A DNA stretch of 64,000 nucleotides from Gammaproteobacteria bacterium (GTDB taxonomy: Bacteria; Pseudomonadota; Gammaproteobacteria; Steroidobacterales; Steroidobacteraceae): NCBI GenBank assembly GCA_016707425.1, contig JADJHU010000003.1:62001-126000 (forward strand), in the 5' to 3' direction. The notes below the pieces were generated by a model that did no database searches, had not been told where the DNA came from, and saw nothing but the letters and a program-made list of their open reading frames with translations. Numbering within the stretch: position 1 is the stretch's first letter; the number at the start of each line of letters is the position of its first letter. Positions 54,142 to 63,398 of the stretch are shown piece by piece. The translations under genes and the position numbers were made by a program.

Positions 54142-54809
54142 GAGCGCGTCGTCGGTTTGACCAGCCCGCCGAGGACCTGCTGCCGGCGCTCGCGCAGCCG
54201 CATGCGCAAAGGCGTGAGCGTGTACACGCGCTTGCGCGCCTTGAGGAGATAGGCACCCGCAGGCAGGGGATTCAGGAGTCCGCGGCGCAGCATCGGCGCG
54301 GGGGACCCCCAGGGCGTGCAGTACAGATAATGGCAGGAGAGGACGACCTCGTAGCCGAGGAGCACCAGCCAGTCGCGCAGCCGCCGCTCCGGCAGCACGC
54401 GCTTCAGCCCGGGCGGGAAACCACGGCGCGAGATCCGCGAGCGCAGGCCCCAGAGACTCAGCGGCCGGAATCCGAGCACGAGCAGCTGACCCTCCCCTGC
54501 GAGCACCCGATCGACTTCGCGGATGAGGGCATACGGGTCGGCCTCGAATTCCAGGGTGTGGGGCAGCAGGACGGCGTCGACCGAGTCGTTGACGAGCGGG
54601 AGTTGCGCGAGGCGGGCGACCACGTCCGCAGCGCCTCCTGCTGCATCCGAGGAGATGATCGCCTGCCGGCACGTGCGCCCTCCCGCGAGCAGCGACCGCG
54701 CGCCACCCCAGTCGCCCACCTGCAGCAGCTCCCAGCCAAAGACGTCGCTGAGCGCTTCGGTGAGCAGCTCAGACTCCGCAGCGACCAGCGCGCGGCCGAG
54801 CGGGGGCAT
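54138..54809 (-). CDS. YafS-like SAM-dependent methyltransferase
   Basis: A 223-residue class I methyltransferase. Motif I is weak ([19 protein letters not shown]), but [38 protein letters not shown] is the conserved motif IV-V region, followed by the [12 protein letters not shown] segment typical of YafS-type proteins. The gene lies next to rnhA and dnaQ as in E. coli, where gloB separates it from mltD; gloB is absent here. The biochemical role of this family is not settled. It is divergent from mltD across 134 bases. Confidence 0.87.
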   Translation of the reverse strand: MPPLGRALVAAESELLTEALSDVFGWELLQVGDWGGARSLLAGGRTCRQAIISSDAAGGAADVVARLAQLPLVNDSVDAVLLPHTLEFEADPYALIREVDRVLAGEGQLLVLGFRPLSLWGLRSRISRRGFPPGLKRVLPERRLRDWLVLLGYEVVLSCHYLYCTPWGSPAPMLRRGLLNPLPAGAYLLKARKRVYTLTPLRMRLRERRQQVLGGLVKPTTRS

Positions 54810-54943
54810 CGAGCCAGCCCCGGAGTGCGGCTCCGGCAGGGTGCAAAAAGGGTAGCAATTCTGTGAACTTGCCGGTTAAATACCGCCCGTCGGCGCAGGT
54901 AGTCTCGGGCTGATTCGCGCCATACTCAAGGGGTACCGCACCG

Positions 54944-56560
54944 ATGACGAACCTCGCCCGTTCGTTCGCCCTTGCCGCCATCTTTGCGCTCGGCGCCTGC
55001 GCGCAGCTTCCCAGGGACGAGTCGCCGTCCGAGCGGGCCAGGGCGGCGGTCCATGAGCCGGCGGCGGCGCCCCTCGCCGGGACGGAGCCCGGCACGCCCG
55101 TGGCCGCCGCCTCCGCCGAGGCCCAGGCCCCGGCAGCCCTGGCGGGCCCCGAAGCGGAGACCTATTCCGACCTCTTCGACCGGATGCGCGCCGGCTTCAG
55201 GATCTCCGACGAGGGTCCCCAGGCCATCGACCAGCAGCTGGCGTGGTACGCGCGCAATCCCGAGTACCTCGAGCGCACCTTCGGGCGTGCCGAACTGTAC
55301 CTTTACCACATCGTCTCGGAAGTCGAAGCGCGCGACATGCCGCTCGAGATCGCGCTCCTGCCCGTCATCGAGAGCGCCTTCGAACCCTATGCGTATTCGC
55401 GTGCCCGGGCGTCCGGGTTGTGGCAGTTCATCCCGGGCACGGGCTCGCGCTTCGGCCTGAAACAGAACTGGTGGTACGACGGCCGTCGGGACGTGGTCGA
55501 GGCCACGCGCGCCGCGCTCGACTACCTGCAGTTCATGCACGACGAGTTCAACGGCGACTGGCTGCTCGCCATCGCAGGCTACAACTGCGGTGAGAACTGC
55601 GTGCAGCGCGCGGTCGATGCCAATCGCGCCCGGGGTCTGCCGATCGACTTCTGGAGCCTGAAGCTGCCGGCCGAGACCCGTGCCTACGTGCCGAAGTTGC
55701 TTGCCATGAGCCGCCTCGTGGCCGATCCCGAGCTCTACGGCATCAGCTTCAGCCCGATCCCGAACGAGCCCTACTTCACGCGCGTCGAGACGCAGGGGCA
55801 GATCGACCTCAAGCTCGCATCCGAGCTGGCCGGCATCACCCACGAGGAGCTCTTCGAGCTCAACCCCGCCTTCCATCGCTGGGCCACCGACCCGTCGGGC
55901 CCCCACTACCTGCTGCTGCCAACCGATGCCGCGGGTCTCTTCCAGGAAAATCTCGCGCAGCTCACGCCCGAGGAGCGGCTGCGCGTCAGGCATTATCGCG
56001 TCGCGAAGGGTGACACGCTCGCCTCGATCGCCCGTGAGTTCGATACGCAGCCACACGTCCTGCGCGAGCTGAACGGCTTCGCGGGGCCGGATCTCGAAGC
56101 CGGAAGCGAGCTCCTCGTGCCGGCCGCACCTGCGAAACTCCCGCCGAAAGTGCTCCGGGCCGCCGCCCTGGTGGACGGGCGCGCCACCGAGACACGGCGC
56201 ACGACGAAGCGGCCGGTCATCCACGTGGTGCGCAGCGGCGACTCGCTGTGGGCCATCGCACGGCGCAATCGCGTCGACGTCGCCACGCTCGCGAGTCTGA
56301 ACGGCATGCAGCTCAACGATACGCTGCGCGCCGGACAGCACATCGTGCTGCGCACGGGACACACGGGCCCCAGGGGGACGGCGGGCAACCCGGCCGCGCG
56401 CAAGGTCACCTACACCGTGCGGCACGGTGATACGCTGTCGCGCGTCGCACGACTCTTCCAGGTGACGGTCGCACAGCTCACCAGCTGGAACGGCATCACC
56501 ACCCGCTCGACACTGCAGCCCGGCCAGCGGCTGACAGTCCACGTCAGGCGCGGCAACTGA
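54944..56560 (+). CDS. mltD: Membrane-bound lytic murein transglycosylase D
   Basis: Peptidoglycan lytic transglycosylase of 538 residues. The N-terminal lipoprotein signal has a lipobox (ALGACA, Cys19). After a Pro/Ala-rich spacer the SLT domain has the catalytic Glu in [12 protein letters not shown] (Glu143), [15 protein letters not shown], and the [12 protein letters not shown] region. Three LysM domains of about 45 residues each begin near 347, 426 and 488 (patterns [38 protein letters not shown]). It is anchored in the outer membrane and cuts glycan strands during cell-wall turnover. It starts 134 bases from the divergent methyltransferase gene. Confidence 0.96.
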   Translation: MTNLARSFALAAIFALGACAQLPRDESPSERARAAVHEPAAAPLAGTEPGTPVAAASAEAQAPAALAGPEAETYSDLFDRMRAGFRISDEGPQAIDQQLAWYARNPEYLERTFGRAELYLYHIVSEVEARDMPLEIALLPVIESAFEPYAYSRARASGLWQFIPGTGSRFGLKQNWWYDGRRDVVEATRAALDYLQFMHDEFNGDWLLAIAGYNCGENCVQRAVDANRARGLPIDFWSLKLPAETRAYVPKLLAMSRLVADPELYGISFSPIPNEPYFTRVETQGQIDLKLASELAGITHEELFELNPAFHRWATDPSGPHYLLLPTDAAGLFQENLAQLTPEERLRVRHYRVAKGDTLASIAREFDTQPHVLRELNGFAGPDLEAGSELLVPAAPAKLPPKVLRAAALVDGRATETRRTTKRPVIHVVRSGDSLWAIARRNRVDVATLASLNGMQLNDTLRAGQHIVLRTGHTGPRGTAGNPAARKVTYTVRHGDTLSRVARLFQVTVAQLTSWNGITTRSTLQPGQRLTVHVRRGN

Positions 56561-56582
56561 CCACTGGCACACGAGGATTCAC

Positions 56583-57380
56583 ATGGGCTTCATGACGGGC
56601 AAGCGGGCACTGATCGTCGGCGTCGCGACCGAGCGCTCCATCGCCTGGGGCATTGCCCAGGCGATGCATCGCGAAGGCGCCGAGCTCGCCTTCACCTACG
56701 CGAACGACAAGCTCCGCGAGCGCGTCGAACCTCTCGCCCGTTCGCTCGGCGCGAAGATCGTCCTGCCGCTCGACGTCACCGTGGATACGCAGATCGACGA
56801 GTGCTTCGGGCGCCTGGGAAGCGAATGGGACGGGCTCGACGTCCTGGTGCACGCCGTGGCCTACGCGCCACGCGAGGCCCTTGCGGGCGGCTTTGTCGAG
56901 AGCACGAGCCGCGAGGCCTTCCGCATCGCCCACGATGTCTCGAGCTACAGCCTCACCGCGCTCGCGCGCGCCGCACTGCCGCTCATGAAGGGCCGCGCCG
57001 GTGCGCTCCTGACGCTCTCCTACCTCGGTGCCGTGCGCGCCATTCCGAGCTACAACGTCATGGGCCTCGCGAAGGCGAGCCTCGAGGCCAACGTGCGCTT
57101 CCTGGCCGCCGATCTCGGGCCGCAGGGCATTCGCGTGAACGGCATTTCGGCGGGCCCCATCAAGACGCTCGCCGCGGCAGGCATCGCCGGCTTCCGCAAG
57201 ATGCTCGCGCGTGTCGCGGAAGCGACGCCCCTGCGGCGCAACGTCACCATCGAGAACGTCGGCAATGCCGCGGCTTTCCTGTGCTCGGACCTCGCCGCCG
57301 GCATCACCGGCGAGATCCTCTACGTCGACTGCGGCTACAGCACGGTGGGCATGAGCTTCGCTCCGGACGCGGAGGGCTGA
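56583..57380 (+). CDS. fabI: Enoyl-[acyl-carrier-protein] reductase [NADH]
   Basis: Last reduction step of fatty-acid elongation. It has 265 residues and a short-chain dehydrogenase fold. The N-terminal [17 protein letters not shown] nucleotide-binding segment is the FabI type ([13 protein letters not shown]). [11 protein letters not shown] and the catalytic pair in [23 protein letters not shown] (Tyr-x6-Lys) follow, then [15 protein letters not shown], the substrate-binding loop. The ATG at 56583 has GAGG seven bases upstream. It follows mltD by 22 bases on the same strand. FabI is the target of triclosan and isoniazid-like inhibitors; no known resistance substitution can be judged by eye. 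Confidence 0.96.
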   Translation: MGFMTGKRALIVGVATERSIAWGIAQAMHREGAELAFTYANDKLRERVEPLARSLGAKIVLPLDVTVDTQIDECFGRLGSEWDGLDVLVHAVAYAPREALAGGFVESTSREAFRIAHDVSSYSLTALARAALPLMKGRAGALLTLSYLGAVRAIPSYNVMGLAKASLEANVRFLAADLGPQGIRVNGISAGPIKTLAAAGIAGFRKMLARVAEATPLRRNVTIENVGNAAAFLCSDLAAGITGEILYVDCGYSTVGMSFAPDAEG

Positions 57381-57387
57381 ACCGGTT

Positions 57388-58722
57388 TCACGGCCCCGCG
57401 GCCGGCCGTGCGGCAGTGCCGCCTTCGTCCTCCCACGCGTCCACCACCGCCGTCGTCACCATGTCGGCACCGACGTTCACCATCGTGCGGGTCATGTCGA
57501 GCAGGCGATCGGCTCCGAGCACGATGCCGATGCCCTCCGGCGGGATGCCAAAGCTCATGAGCAGGCCGGCGATCAGCGGCAGCGAACCCCCCGGAATGCC
57601 GGCGACGGCCACCGCGCTCAGCACCGCGAGCAGAAGCAGCGTCACCTGGTGGGCGAGTCCGAGCCCGATGCCGAAGACCTGCGCGACGAAGAGCACCACG
57701 CAGCCTTCGTAGAGTGCGGTACCCGCCATGTTCATGGTGGTTCCGAGCGGCAGCACGAATCCCGCGGTCGTCGGGCGGATGGCGAGATCCTCCCGCGCCG
57801 AGGCAAGCGCCGCCGGCAGCGTGGCGCTGCTCGAGCTCGTCGAGAAGGCCGTGACCAGCACGGGGCGGATGCGCCGCCAGAACTCCAGCGGCCCGAAGCG
57901 CGTGAAGAGCCTGAGCCACAGGGACATCGTGCCGAAGAGGTGCAGCAGGAGCACGCCGAGGCAGCCGAGCACGAACACCCCGAGTGCCACAAGGATATCC
58001 CAGCCGATCTTCACCACGACGCTGAAGATGAGCGCAGGCACGGCATAGGGCGCGAGCCGCAGCGCGAGGTGCACGATGCCGGTCATGAGCCCCGTGAGCA
58101 TCTCGAGCCCCGACTGGAGCCGGCGGCGCTGGTCCGGCGGAAACTGCGTACCCGCCGCACCCACGAGAACTGCAAAGAGGATGAGCGGCAGGATCTCGCC
58201 GAGGGTGTTGCGATCGCTGCCGACGAAGGCTCCGAAGAGGTTGCGCGGCATGAACATGTCGACCACGGTCATCGGCGTCAGCGCCGGCGCCGCCGCCTGG
58301 CGCTCGATGTGACGCTGTGCCGCACCACCATATTCGGCAACCAGGCGCGTCTGGGTGGCCTCGTCGATCGCCTCGCCCGGTGCGATGACGTTCATCATGA
58401 GCAGGCCGAGCGCCACGGCGATGCCCATGTTGAGCAGGAACAGCGTGAAGGTGCGTGCCGCGAGCGGCCCGAGCCGGCGCAGCTCGCCGAGCTGTGCGAT
58501 GCCCGCGGCAAGCGAAGCGAACACCAGCGGGATCACCACGAAGAACAGCATCCGCAGGAACACCTGTCCCAGCGGATCGAGCACGAAGACGGCCAGCCAG
58601 CGCGCACCCTGAAGCAGCGGCGGAAACACGCCGCCGCCGATGAGCGTCAGCCCACCCGCTGCGGCACCAACCGCGAGGCCGGCCAGGATCCGGTTGGCGA
58701 GGCGCGGATCGCTATCGGCCAT
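57388..58722 (-). CDS. Dicarboxylate/amino acid:cation symporter (DAACS family)
   Basis: Inner-membrane secondary transporter of 444 residues related to GltP and glutamate transporters. Eight or so hydrophobic segments, the serine-rich hairpin STSSSSATLPAAL (TSSSSATLP), and in the last helix LLDMTRTMVNVGADMVTTAV with the Asp, Arg, Asn and Asp that bind substrate amino and carboxyl groups and sodium, are present. The cation-binding motif NMDGT of helix 7 reads NMAGT here (GTTMNMAGTALYEG), so one metal-ligand Asp is missing. It ends eight bases from the convergent fabI and starts 20 bases after ppiD, so it may be read with the ppiD-lon transcript. Confidence 0.93.
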   Translation of the reverse strand: MADSDPRLANRILAGLAVGAAAGGLTLIGGGVFPPLLQGARWLAVFVLDPLGQVFLRMLFFVVIPLVFASLAAGIAQLGELRRLGPLAARTFTLFLLNMGIAVALGLLMMNVIAPGEAIDEATQTRLVAEYGGAAQRHIERQAAAPALTPMTVVDMFMPRNLFGAFVGSDRNTLGEILPLILFAVLVGAAGTQFPPDQRRRLQSGLEMLTGLMTGIVHLALRLAPYAVPALIFSVVVKIGWDILVALGVFVLGCLGVLLLHLFGTMSLWLRLFTRFGPLEFWRRIRPVLVTAFSTSSSSATLPAALASAREDLAIRPTTAGFVLPLGTTMNMAGTALYEGCVVLFVAQVFGIGLGLAHQVTLLLLAVLSAVAVAGIPGGSLPLIAGLLMSFGIPPEGIGIVLGADRLLDMTRTMVNVGADMVTTAVVDAWEDEGGTAARPAAGP

Positions 58723-58742
58723 GGGCGGCGGCCCGATGCCGC

Positions 58743-60620
58743 CTACTCGAAGGCTTTGGGATTGGTCTCGACCCTGGCCCGGCGGCGCATCTCATCGACG
58801 TAGGCTGTGAATTCGCCCATCGCCCGACGACCCGTGAGCTGCTGGACCCGCTGGGCGCGCAGTGCCGGATTCTCGCCGCCCTGCCCCTCGCGCGCGCGCG
58901 TGACCACCCCGATCGCCGCGCCATCGCCCTCGAGCGCCAGCGAGAAGCGCACCGGCTGCGCAGGCTTCGGACCCTGAAAGGCCCGCTCGCGCAGCTGCGC
59001 CGGCACGGACGGATCGCTGCGCCCGATGAAGCGCGCGGGCTCGGCGGTGATCCCGAGACCGGCCACCACGGCATCGAAGCTCTCGCCCGAATCGAGGCGC
59101 TTCAGCGCCGCCGCCGCCGCCGCGCGGGCCGCCGCGGCCCCACGTTCGGCACGCAGTGTCGCCACGATCTGCGCACGCACGGCCTCGAGCGGCTTCGCGG
59201 CGGGTCGGCGGTGCTCGAGCACCTTCACCAGCACCAGCCGGTCGTCGCCGAGTGGCACAGGCCCGCCGATCCGGCGCTCAGCGAGCACCGAGTCCGAGAA
59301 CACCACGTCGCGCAGCTCCTGATCGGCCCCGAGCGGCGCGCCGCCACCCTCGCGCGTAAAGTCCGCAACCTCACCGAGCTGTAGATGGAATTCGCGGGCG
59401 AGCGTCTCGAGATCCACCCCGCGATCCTCGAGGCGGCGCTGGATGGCCTCCTGCGTATCGCCGAAGAGGTCCGCCGCGCGATCGCGCCGCACCTGCGCCT
59501 CGAGCTCCGGCCGCACTTCCTCGAAGCTTCGGGTCTTGCCGGGCTGCACGCCCTCGAGCTTGATGATGTGCTCGCCGAACTGCGTATGCACGGGCCCGCG
59601 GATCTCCCCCGGCGTCATGGCGAACAGCGCCTCGGAGAACGGCGCGACGAAGGCCTTGCGATCCGCCCAGCCGAGATCGCCGCCCTGCGGCGCCGACCCG
59701 CTGTCCTGGGAGTATTTCTTCGCCAGGGCCGCGAAGTCCCCGCCCGCGCGCGCCTCGGCAAGCACCTGCTGCGCCTTGTCCGGCGTCGCCAGCAGGATGT
59801 GGCGCGCGTGGCGCTTTTCCGCTTCGGCGTAGGTGTCCTTCGACTTGTCGTAGAGCTCGTGCAGCTCCTTGTCGCCGACCACGACCTGGGAGGCGAGCTG
59901 CTCGAGACGCAACTCGCCGTACTGCAGGCGTACGCTCTCGGGCGTCATGAACTCGCTGCGATGCCCGTCGTAGTACTCGCGGATCGCGGTGTCGGCGATC
60001 GGCTCGCTGCCCGCGAATTTCCCGACCGGAAGCAGGGCGTAGCGCAGCTCCCGCTGCTCGTCCTCCAGCGCGAGCAGGCGGGCGACCTCCGCGGGTGTGA
60101 GGAAGCTCGAGACCTGCAGCCCCGCGCGGATCTGCTGGCGCTCCAGGCCCTGGCGCAGCTCGGCGTAGAAGGTGTGCTCGGCGAGCCCCGCCTGCGCGAG
60201 TCGCGCCTTGGCGAGCTGTGCCGAGAACTTCCCATCGACCTGGAAGGCCGGTTCGGCAGCGACCGCCCGATCGAGCTGCTGCTCGCTCACCCGGTAGCCG
60301 AGCTCCCCGGTCCGTTCGGTGAGGAGCTTCTCCCGCACCAGCGCATCGAGGAGCGCCGCCTGGAGCTCCTTGCGGCGTTCCGCGGGGATCTCGCCGCCGA
60401 ACGCCTGCTGCCACTGGGTCTGCTGCTGCAGCCACGCGCGGCTGGCTTCGTCGATGGAGATCTTCTCGCCGTTCACCTTGGCGGCGTAGTTGCCGCCGCC
60501 GAAGCCCACGTCGACGATGCCATAGGCGCCCCACGCCACGAACACCAGCGCGATCGCGCCGAGGATGGCGATGCCGAACCAGCGCTGCGTCTGGAGACTG
60601 TCTCGGATTTTCTGCAGCAT
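58743..60620 (-). CDS. ppiD: Periplasmic folding chaperone/peptidyl-prolyl isomerase D
   Basis: Inner-membrane-anchored periplasmic chaperone of 625 residues. A single N-terminal span (WFGIAILGAIALVFVAWGAYGI, about residues 14-35) precedes a SurA-like N-terminal chaperone domain. A parvulin domain (HARHILLATPDKAQQVL, DFAALAKKYSQDSGSAPQGGDLGW, FSEALFAMTPGEI, HIIKLEGVQPGKTRSF, roughly residues 265-365) and a long C-terminal domain follow. It assists folding of exported proteins. The ATG at 60620 lies 12 bases after tRNA-Asp. Gene order with lon and clpX is the standard gammaproteobacterial one. Confidence 0.95.
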   Translation of the reverse strand: MLQKIRDSLQTQRWFGIAILGAIALVFVAWGAYGIVDVGFGGGNYAAKVNGEKISIDEASRAWLQQQTQWQQAFGGEIPAERRKELQAALLDALVREKLLTERTGELGYRVSEQQLDRAVAAEPAFQVDGKFSAQLAKARLAQAGLAEHTFYAELRQGLERQQIRAGLQVSSFLTPAEVARLLALEDEQRELRYALLPVGKFAGSEPIADTAIREYYDGHRSEFMTPESVRLQYGELRLEQLASQVVVGDKELHELYDKSKDTYAEAEKRHARHILLATPDKAQQVLAEARAGGDFAALAKKYSQDSGSAPQGGDLGWADRKAFVAPFSEALFAMTPGEIRGPVHTQFGEHIIKLEGVQPGKTRSFEEVRPELEAQVRRDRAADLFGDTQEAIQRRLEDRGVDLETLAREFHLQLGEVADFTREGGGAPLGADQELRDVVFSDSVLAERRIGGPVPLGDDRLVLVKVLEHRRPAAKPLEAVRAQIVATLRAERGAAAARAAAAAALKRLDSGESFDAVVAGLGITAEPARFIGRSDPSVPAQLRERAFQGPKPAQPVRFSLALEGDGAAIGVVTRAREGQGGENPALRAQRVQQLTGRRAMGEFTAYVDEMRRRARVETNPKAFE

Positions 60621-60632
60621 GTCTCGAAGAGC

Positions 60633-60709
60633 TGGCGGAGCGGACGGGACTCGAACCCGCGACCCCCGGCGTGACAGGCCGGTATTCTAACCAGCTGAAC
60701 TACCGCTCC
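60633..60709 (-). tRNA. tRNA-Asp (anticodon GTC)
   Basis: A minus-strand cloverleaf with acceptor GGAGCGG/CCGCTCC, D-arm TAGTTCAGCTGGTTAGAA, anticodon stem CCGGC/GCCGG with a loop holding GTC, T-arm GGGTTCGAGTCCC, discriminator G and an encoded CCA. It follows tRNA-Val by five bases and precedes ppiD. Confidence 0.95.
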
Positions 60710-60714
60710 GAATT

Positions 60715-60790
60715 TGGTGGGTGCTGAGGGGATCGAACCCCCGACATTCGCCTTGTAAGGGCGACGCTCTCCCAGCTGAGCTAAGCACCC
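60715..60790 (-). tRNA. tRNA-Val (anticodon TAC)
   Basis: A minus-strand cloverleaf with acceptor GGGTGCT/AGCACCC, D-arm TAGCTCAGCTGGGAGAGC, anticodon stem TCGCC/GGCGA with loop CTTACAA (anticodon TAC), T-arm GGTTCGATCCCC, discriminator A and an encoded CCA. It is the first of two tRNAs between lon and ppiD. Confidence 0.95.
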
Positions 60791-60835
60791 TTGCAGGGGC
60801 GCGCATCATACCCATCCGCGGCGCGCCGTGCCACT

Positions 60836-63275
60836 CTAGTGCGCCGGGGCAGGCGCCTTCGTGCGCCGGCCATTGCGCCGCGCAGGCTTTGCTCCCGCAC
60901 CTGCGGCGGCCGGCTCGGGAGCAAGCGGCGTCGGCTGTCCCGCAAGCGCAATCTGCAGCACCTCGTCGATCCACTTGACGGGCCTGATCTCGAGCCTGCC
61001 GGTGATGTTCTCGGGAATCTCCGCGAGATCCTTGACGTTCTCGTCGGGGATCACCACGGTCTTGATGCCGCCGCGGTGTGCCGCGAGGAGCTTTTCCTTC
61101 AGGCCGCCGATGGGCAGCACCTCCCCGCGCAGCGTGATCTCGCCGGTCATGGCGACATCCGAGCGCACCGGGATCCTGGTGAGCGCCGAAACGAGTGCCG
61201 TGCATGCCGATGCCCGCCGACGGACCGTCCTTCGGCGTCGCGCCCTCGGGCAGGTGAAAGTGCACGTCGTTCTTCTGGTAGAACTCGGGCTCGATGCCGA
61301 GCACCTGCGCCCGGCTGCGCACGACGGTCATGGCCGCCTGGATCGACTCCTGCATGACTTCACCGAGCTGCCCGGTGTGCAGGTGCTTGCCCTTGCCAGG
61401 CACCACGGCCGCCTCGATCGTGAGGAGCTCACCGCCGACTTCCGTCCAGGCGAGACCCGTGACCTGGCCGATCCGGTTCTCGTCGTCCGCCTTGCCGTAC
61501 CGGAAGCGCTTCACACCGAGATACTTCCCGGTGTTCTTCGCGGTGACCTGCACGCCCTTCGCGTCCTTCTTCACGAGCAGCATCTCGCGCACCGCCTTGC
61601 GGCAGATCTTGGCGATCTCGCGCTCGAGGTTGCGGACCCCGGACTCGCGCGTGTAGTGCCGCACGATCTCGAGGATCGCCTCGTCGGCGATCTTCAGCTC
61701 GTCGGCCTTCACGCCGTTCTGCTTCATCTGCTTCGGCACGAGATAGCGCTTGGCGATGTTGAGCTTCTCGTCCTCGGTGTAGCCGGGGAGGCGGATCACC
61801 TCCATGCGATCGAGGAGCGGCGCGGGGATGTTCAGGCTGTTGGCCGTGCACACGAACATCACCCCGGAGAGGTCGAAGTCCACCTCGAGATAGTGATCGT
61901 TAAAGGCCGTGTTCTGCTCCGGGTCGAGCACTTCCAGCAGCGCCGAGGACGGGTCGCCGCGGAAATCCATGGACATCTTGTCCACTTCGTCGAGCAGGAA
62001 GAGCGGATTGTGGACGCCGGTGCGGGCCATGTTCTGCACGATCTTCCCGGGCATCGAACCGATGTAGGTCCGCCGGTGACCGCGGATCTCGGCCTCGTCG
62101 CGCACGCCACCGAGCGACATGCGCACGAACTTGCGGTTCGTGGCGCGCGCGATCGACTGCCCGAGGGAGGTCTTGCCCACACCCGGCGGGCCGACGAGGC
62201 AGAGAATCGGCCCCTTGATCTTGTCGACGCGCTGCTGCACGGCGAGGTACTCGAGGATGCGCTCCTTGACCTTTTCGAGCCCGTAGTGATCCTCGTCGAG
62301 GACCTTCTCCGCGCGCGCGATGTCCTTGATGATCTTGGTGCGCTTCTTCCAGGGCACCTTGACGAGCCAGTCGATGTAGTTGCGCACCACCGTGGCTTCC
62401 GCCGACATGGGCGACATCATCTTCAGTTTGTTGAGTTCGGAGGTGGCCTTCTCGCGTGCCTCCTTCGGCATGCCGGCCCGGGCGATCTTCTGCTCGAGCT
62501 CGCTCAGCTCGTTGCCGCCCTCGTCCATCTCGCCGAGCTCTTTCTGGATCGCCTTCATCTGCTCGTTGAGGTAGTACTCGCGCTGGCTCTTCTCCATCTG
62601 CGCCTTGACGCGCCCGCGGATGCGCTTCTCGATCTGCAGCACGTCCATCTCGCCCTCGATGGCGACCAGTACGTGCTCGAGGCGCTTGCGGACGTCGAGG
62701 ATCTCGAGAACCTTCTGCTTCTCGGGGAGCTTGAGCGACATGTGGGCGGCCACGGTGTCGGCGAGGCGGCCTGCCTGTTCGATGCCCGCGAGCGCCGTCA
62801 GCACCTCGGGCGGCACTTTCTTGTTGAGCTTCACATACTGTTCGAACTGCGAGATCACCGAGCGGCCGAGGACGTCGAGCTCCTTCTCCTCGTAGGCTTC
62901 TGCGTCGGGTTCGAGCACGATGTCCGCCGAGTAGAGCTCGCCCGCGTGCAGCCGCTCGACACGAGCGCGGCTCACCCCCTCGACCAGCACCTTGACGGTG
63001 CCGTCGGGCAGCTTGAGCAGTTGCAGGATCGTGGCAACGGTGCCGACGCGATAGAGGTCGTCGCCCTTCGGATCGTCGACGTCAGCCTGCTTCTGTGCGA
63101 GCAGCATGATGCGCTTCTCGGCGCGCATCGCCACATCGAGGGCCTGGATGGACTTCTCCCGCCCGACGAACAGCGGGATGACCATGTGCGGATAGACGAC
63201 CACGTCGCGCAGCGGCAGCACGGGAAGGTTGTCGGGCACATCGAGCCTGGGTGCAGGCGGCGGTAATTCGCTCAC
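60836..63275 (-). CDS. lon: ATP-dependent protease Lon (two-base frameshift near 61201-61205)
   Basis: Cytoplasmic AAA+ protease for abnormal and regulatory proteins, about 813 residues after correction. The start is a GTG at 63275 with GAGGGA upstream, giving [27 protein letters not shown]. It has an N-terminal substrate domain, Walker [16 protein letters not shown] and Walker [10 protein letters not shown], and a protease domain with the catalytic Ser in [11 protein letters not shown]. Directly after that the frame breaks. The rest, including [14 protein letters not shown] with the catalytic Lys, is in another frame and ends with KAPAPAH at 60836. Restoring TG so that GM(C)TALVSALT reads through repairs it, as E. 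coli Lon has GIAMCTALVS. A sequencing error in a dinucleotide repeat is the simplest explanation. Confidence 0.94.
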
Positions 63276-63398
63276 GCGGGAGTCCCTCGAAAAATGGCGG
63301 ACGCACGGGGCATCAAGATACCTCAGTGCCGGTATTGGGGCAGGCCGAACCGGTTCAACGGTGGCTGGCGACGCCGCCGGCCCCGCCCGGCCTGCGAC

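Noticed and set aside
60861..63266. Long plus-strand open frame opposite lon
   Set aside because: A mirror of lon codons with Leu/His-rich translation; lon itself is certain.
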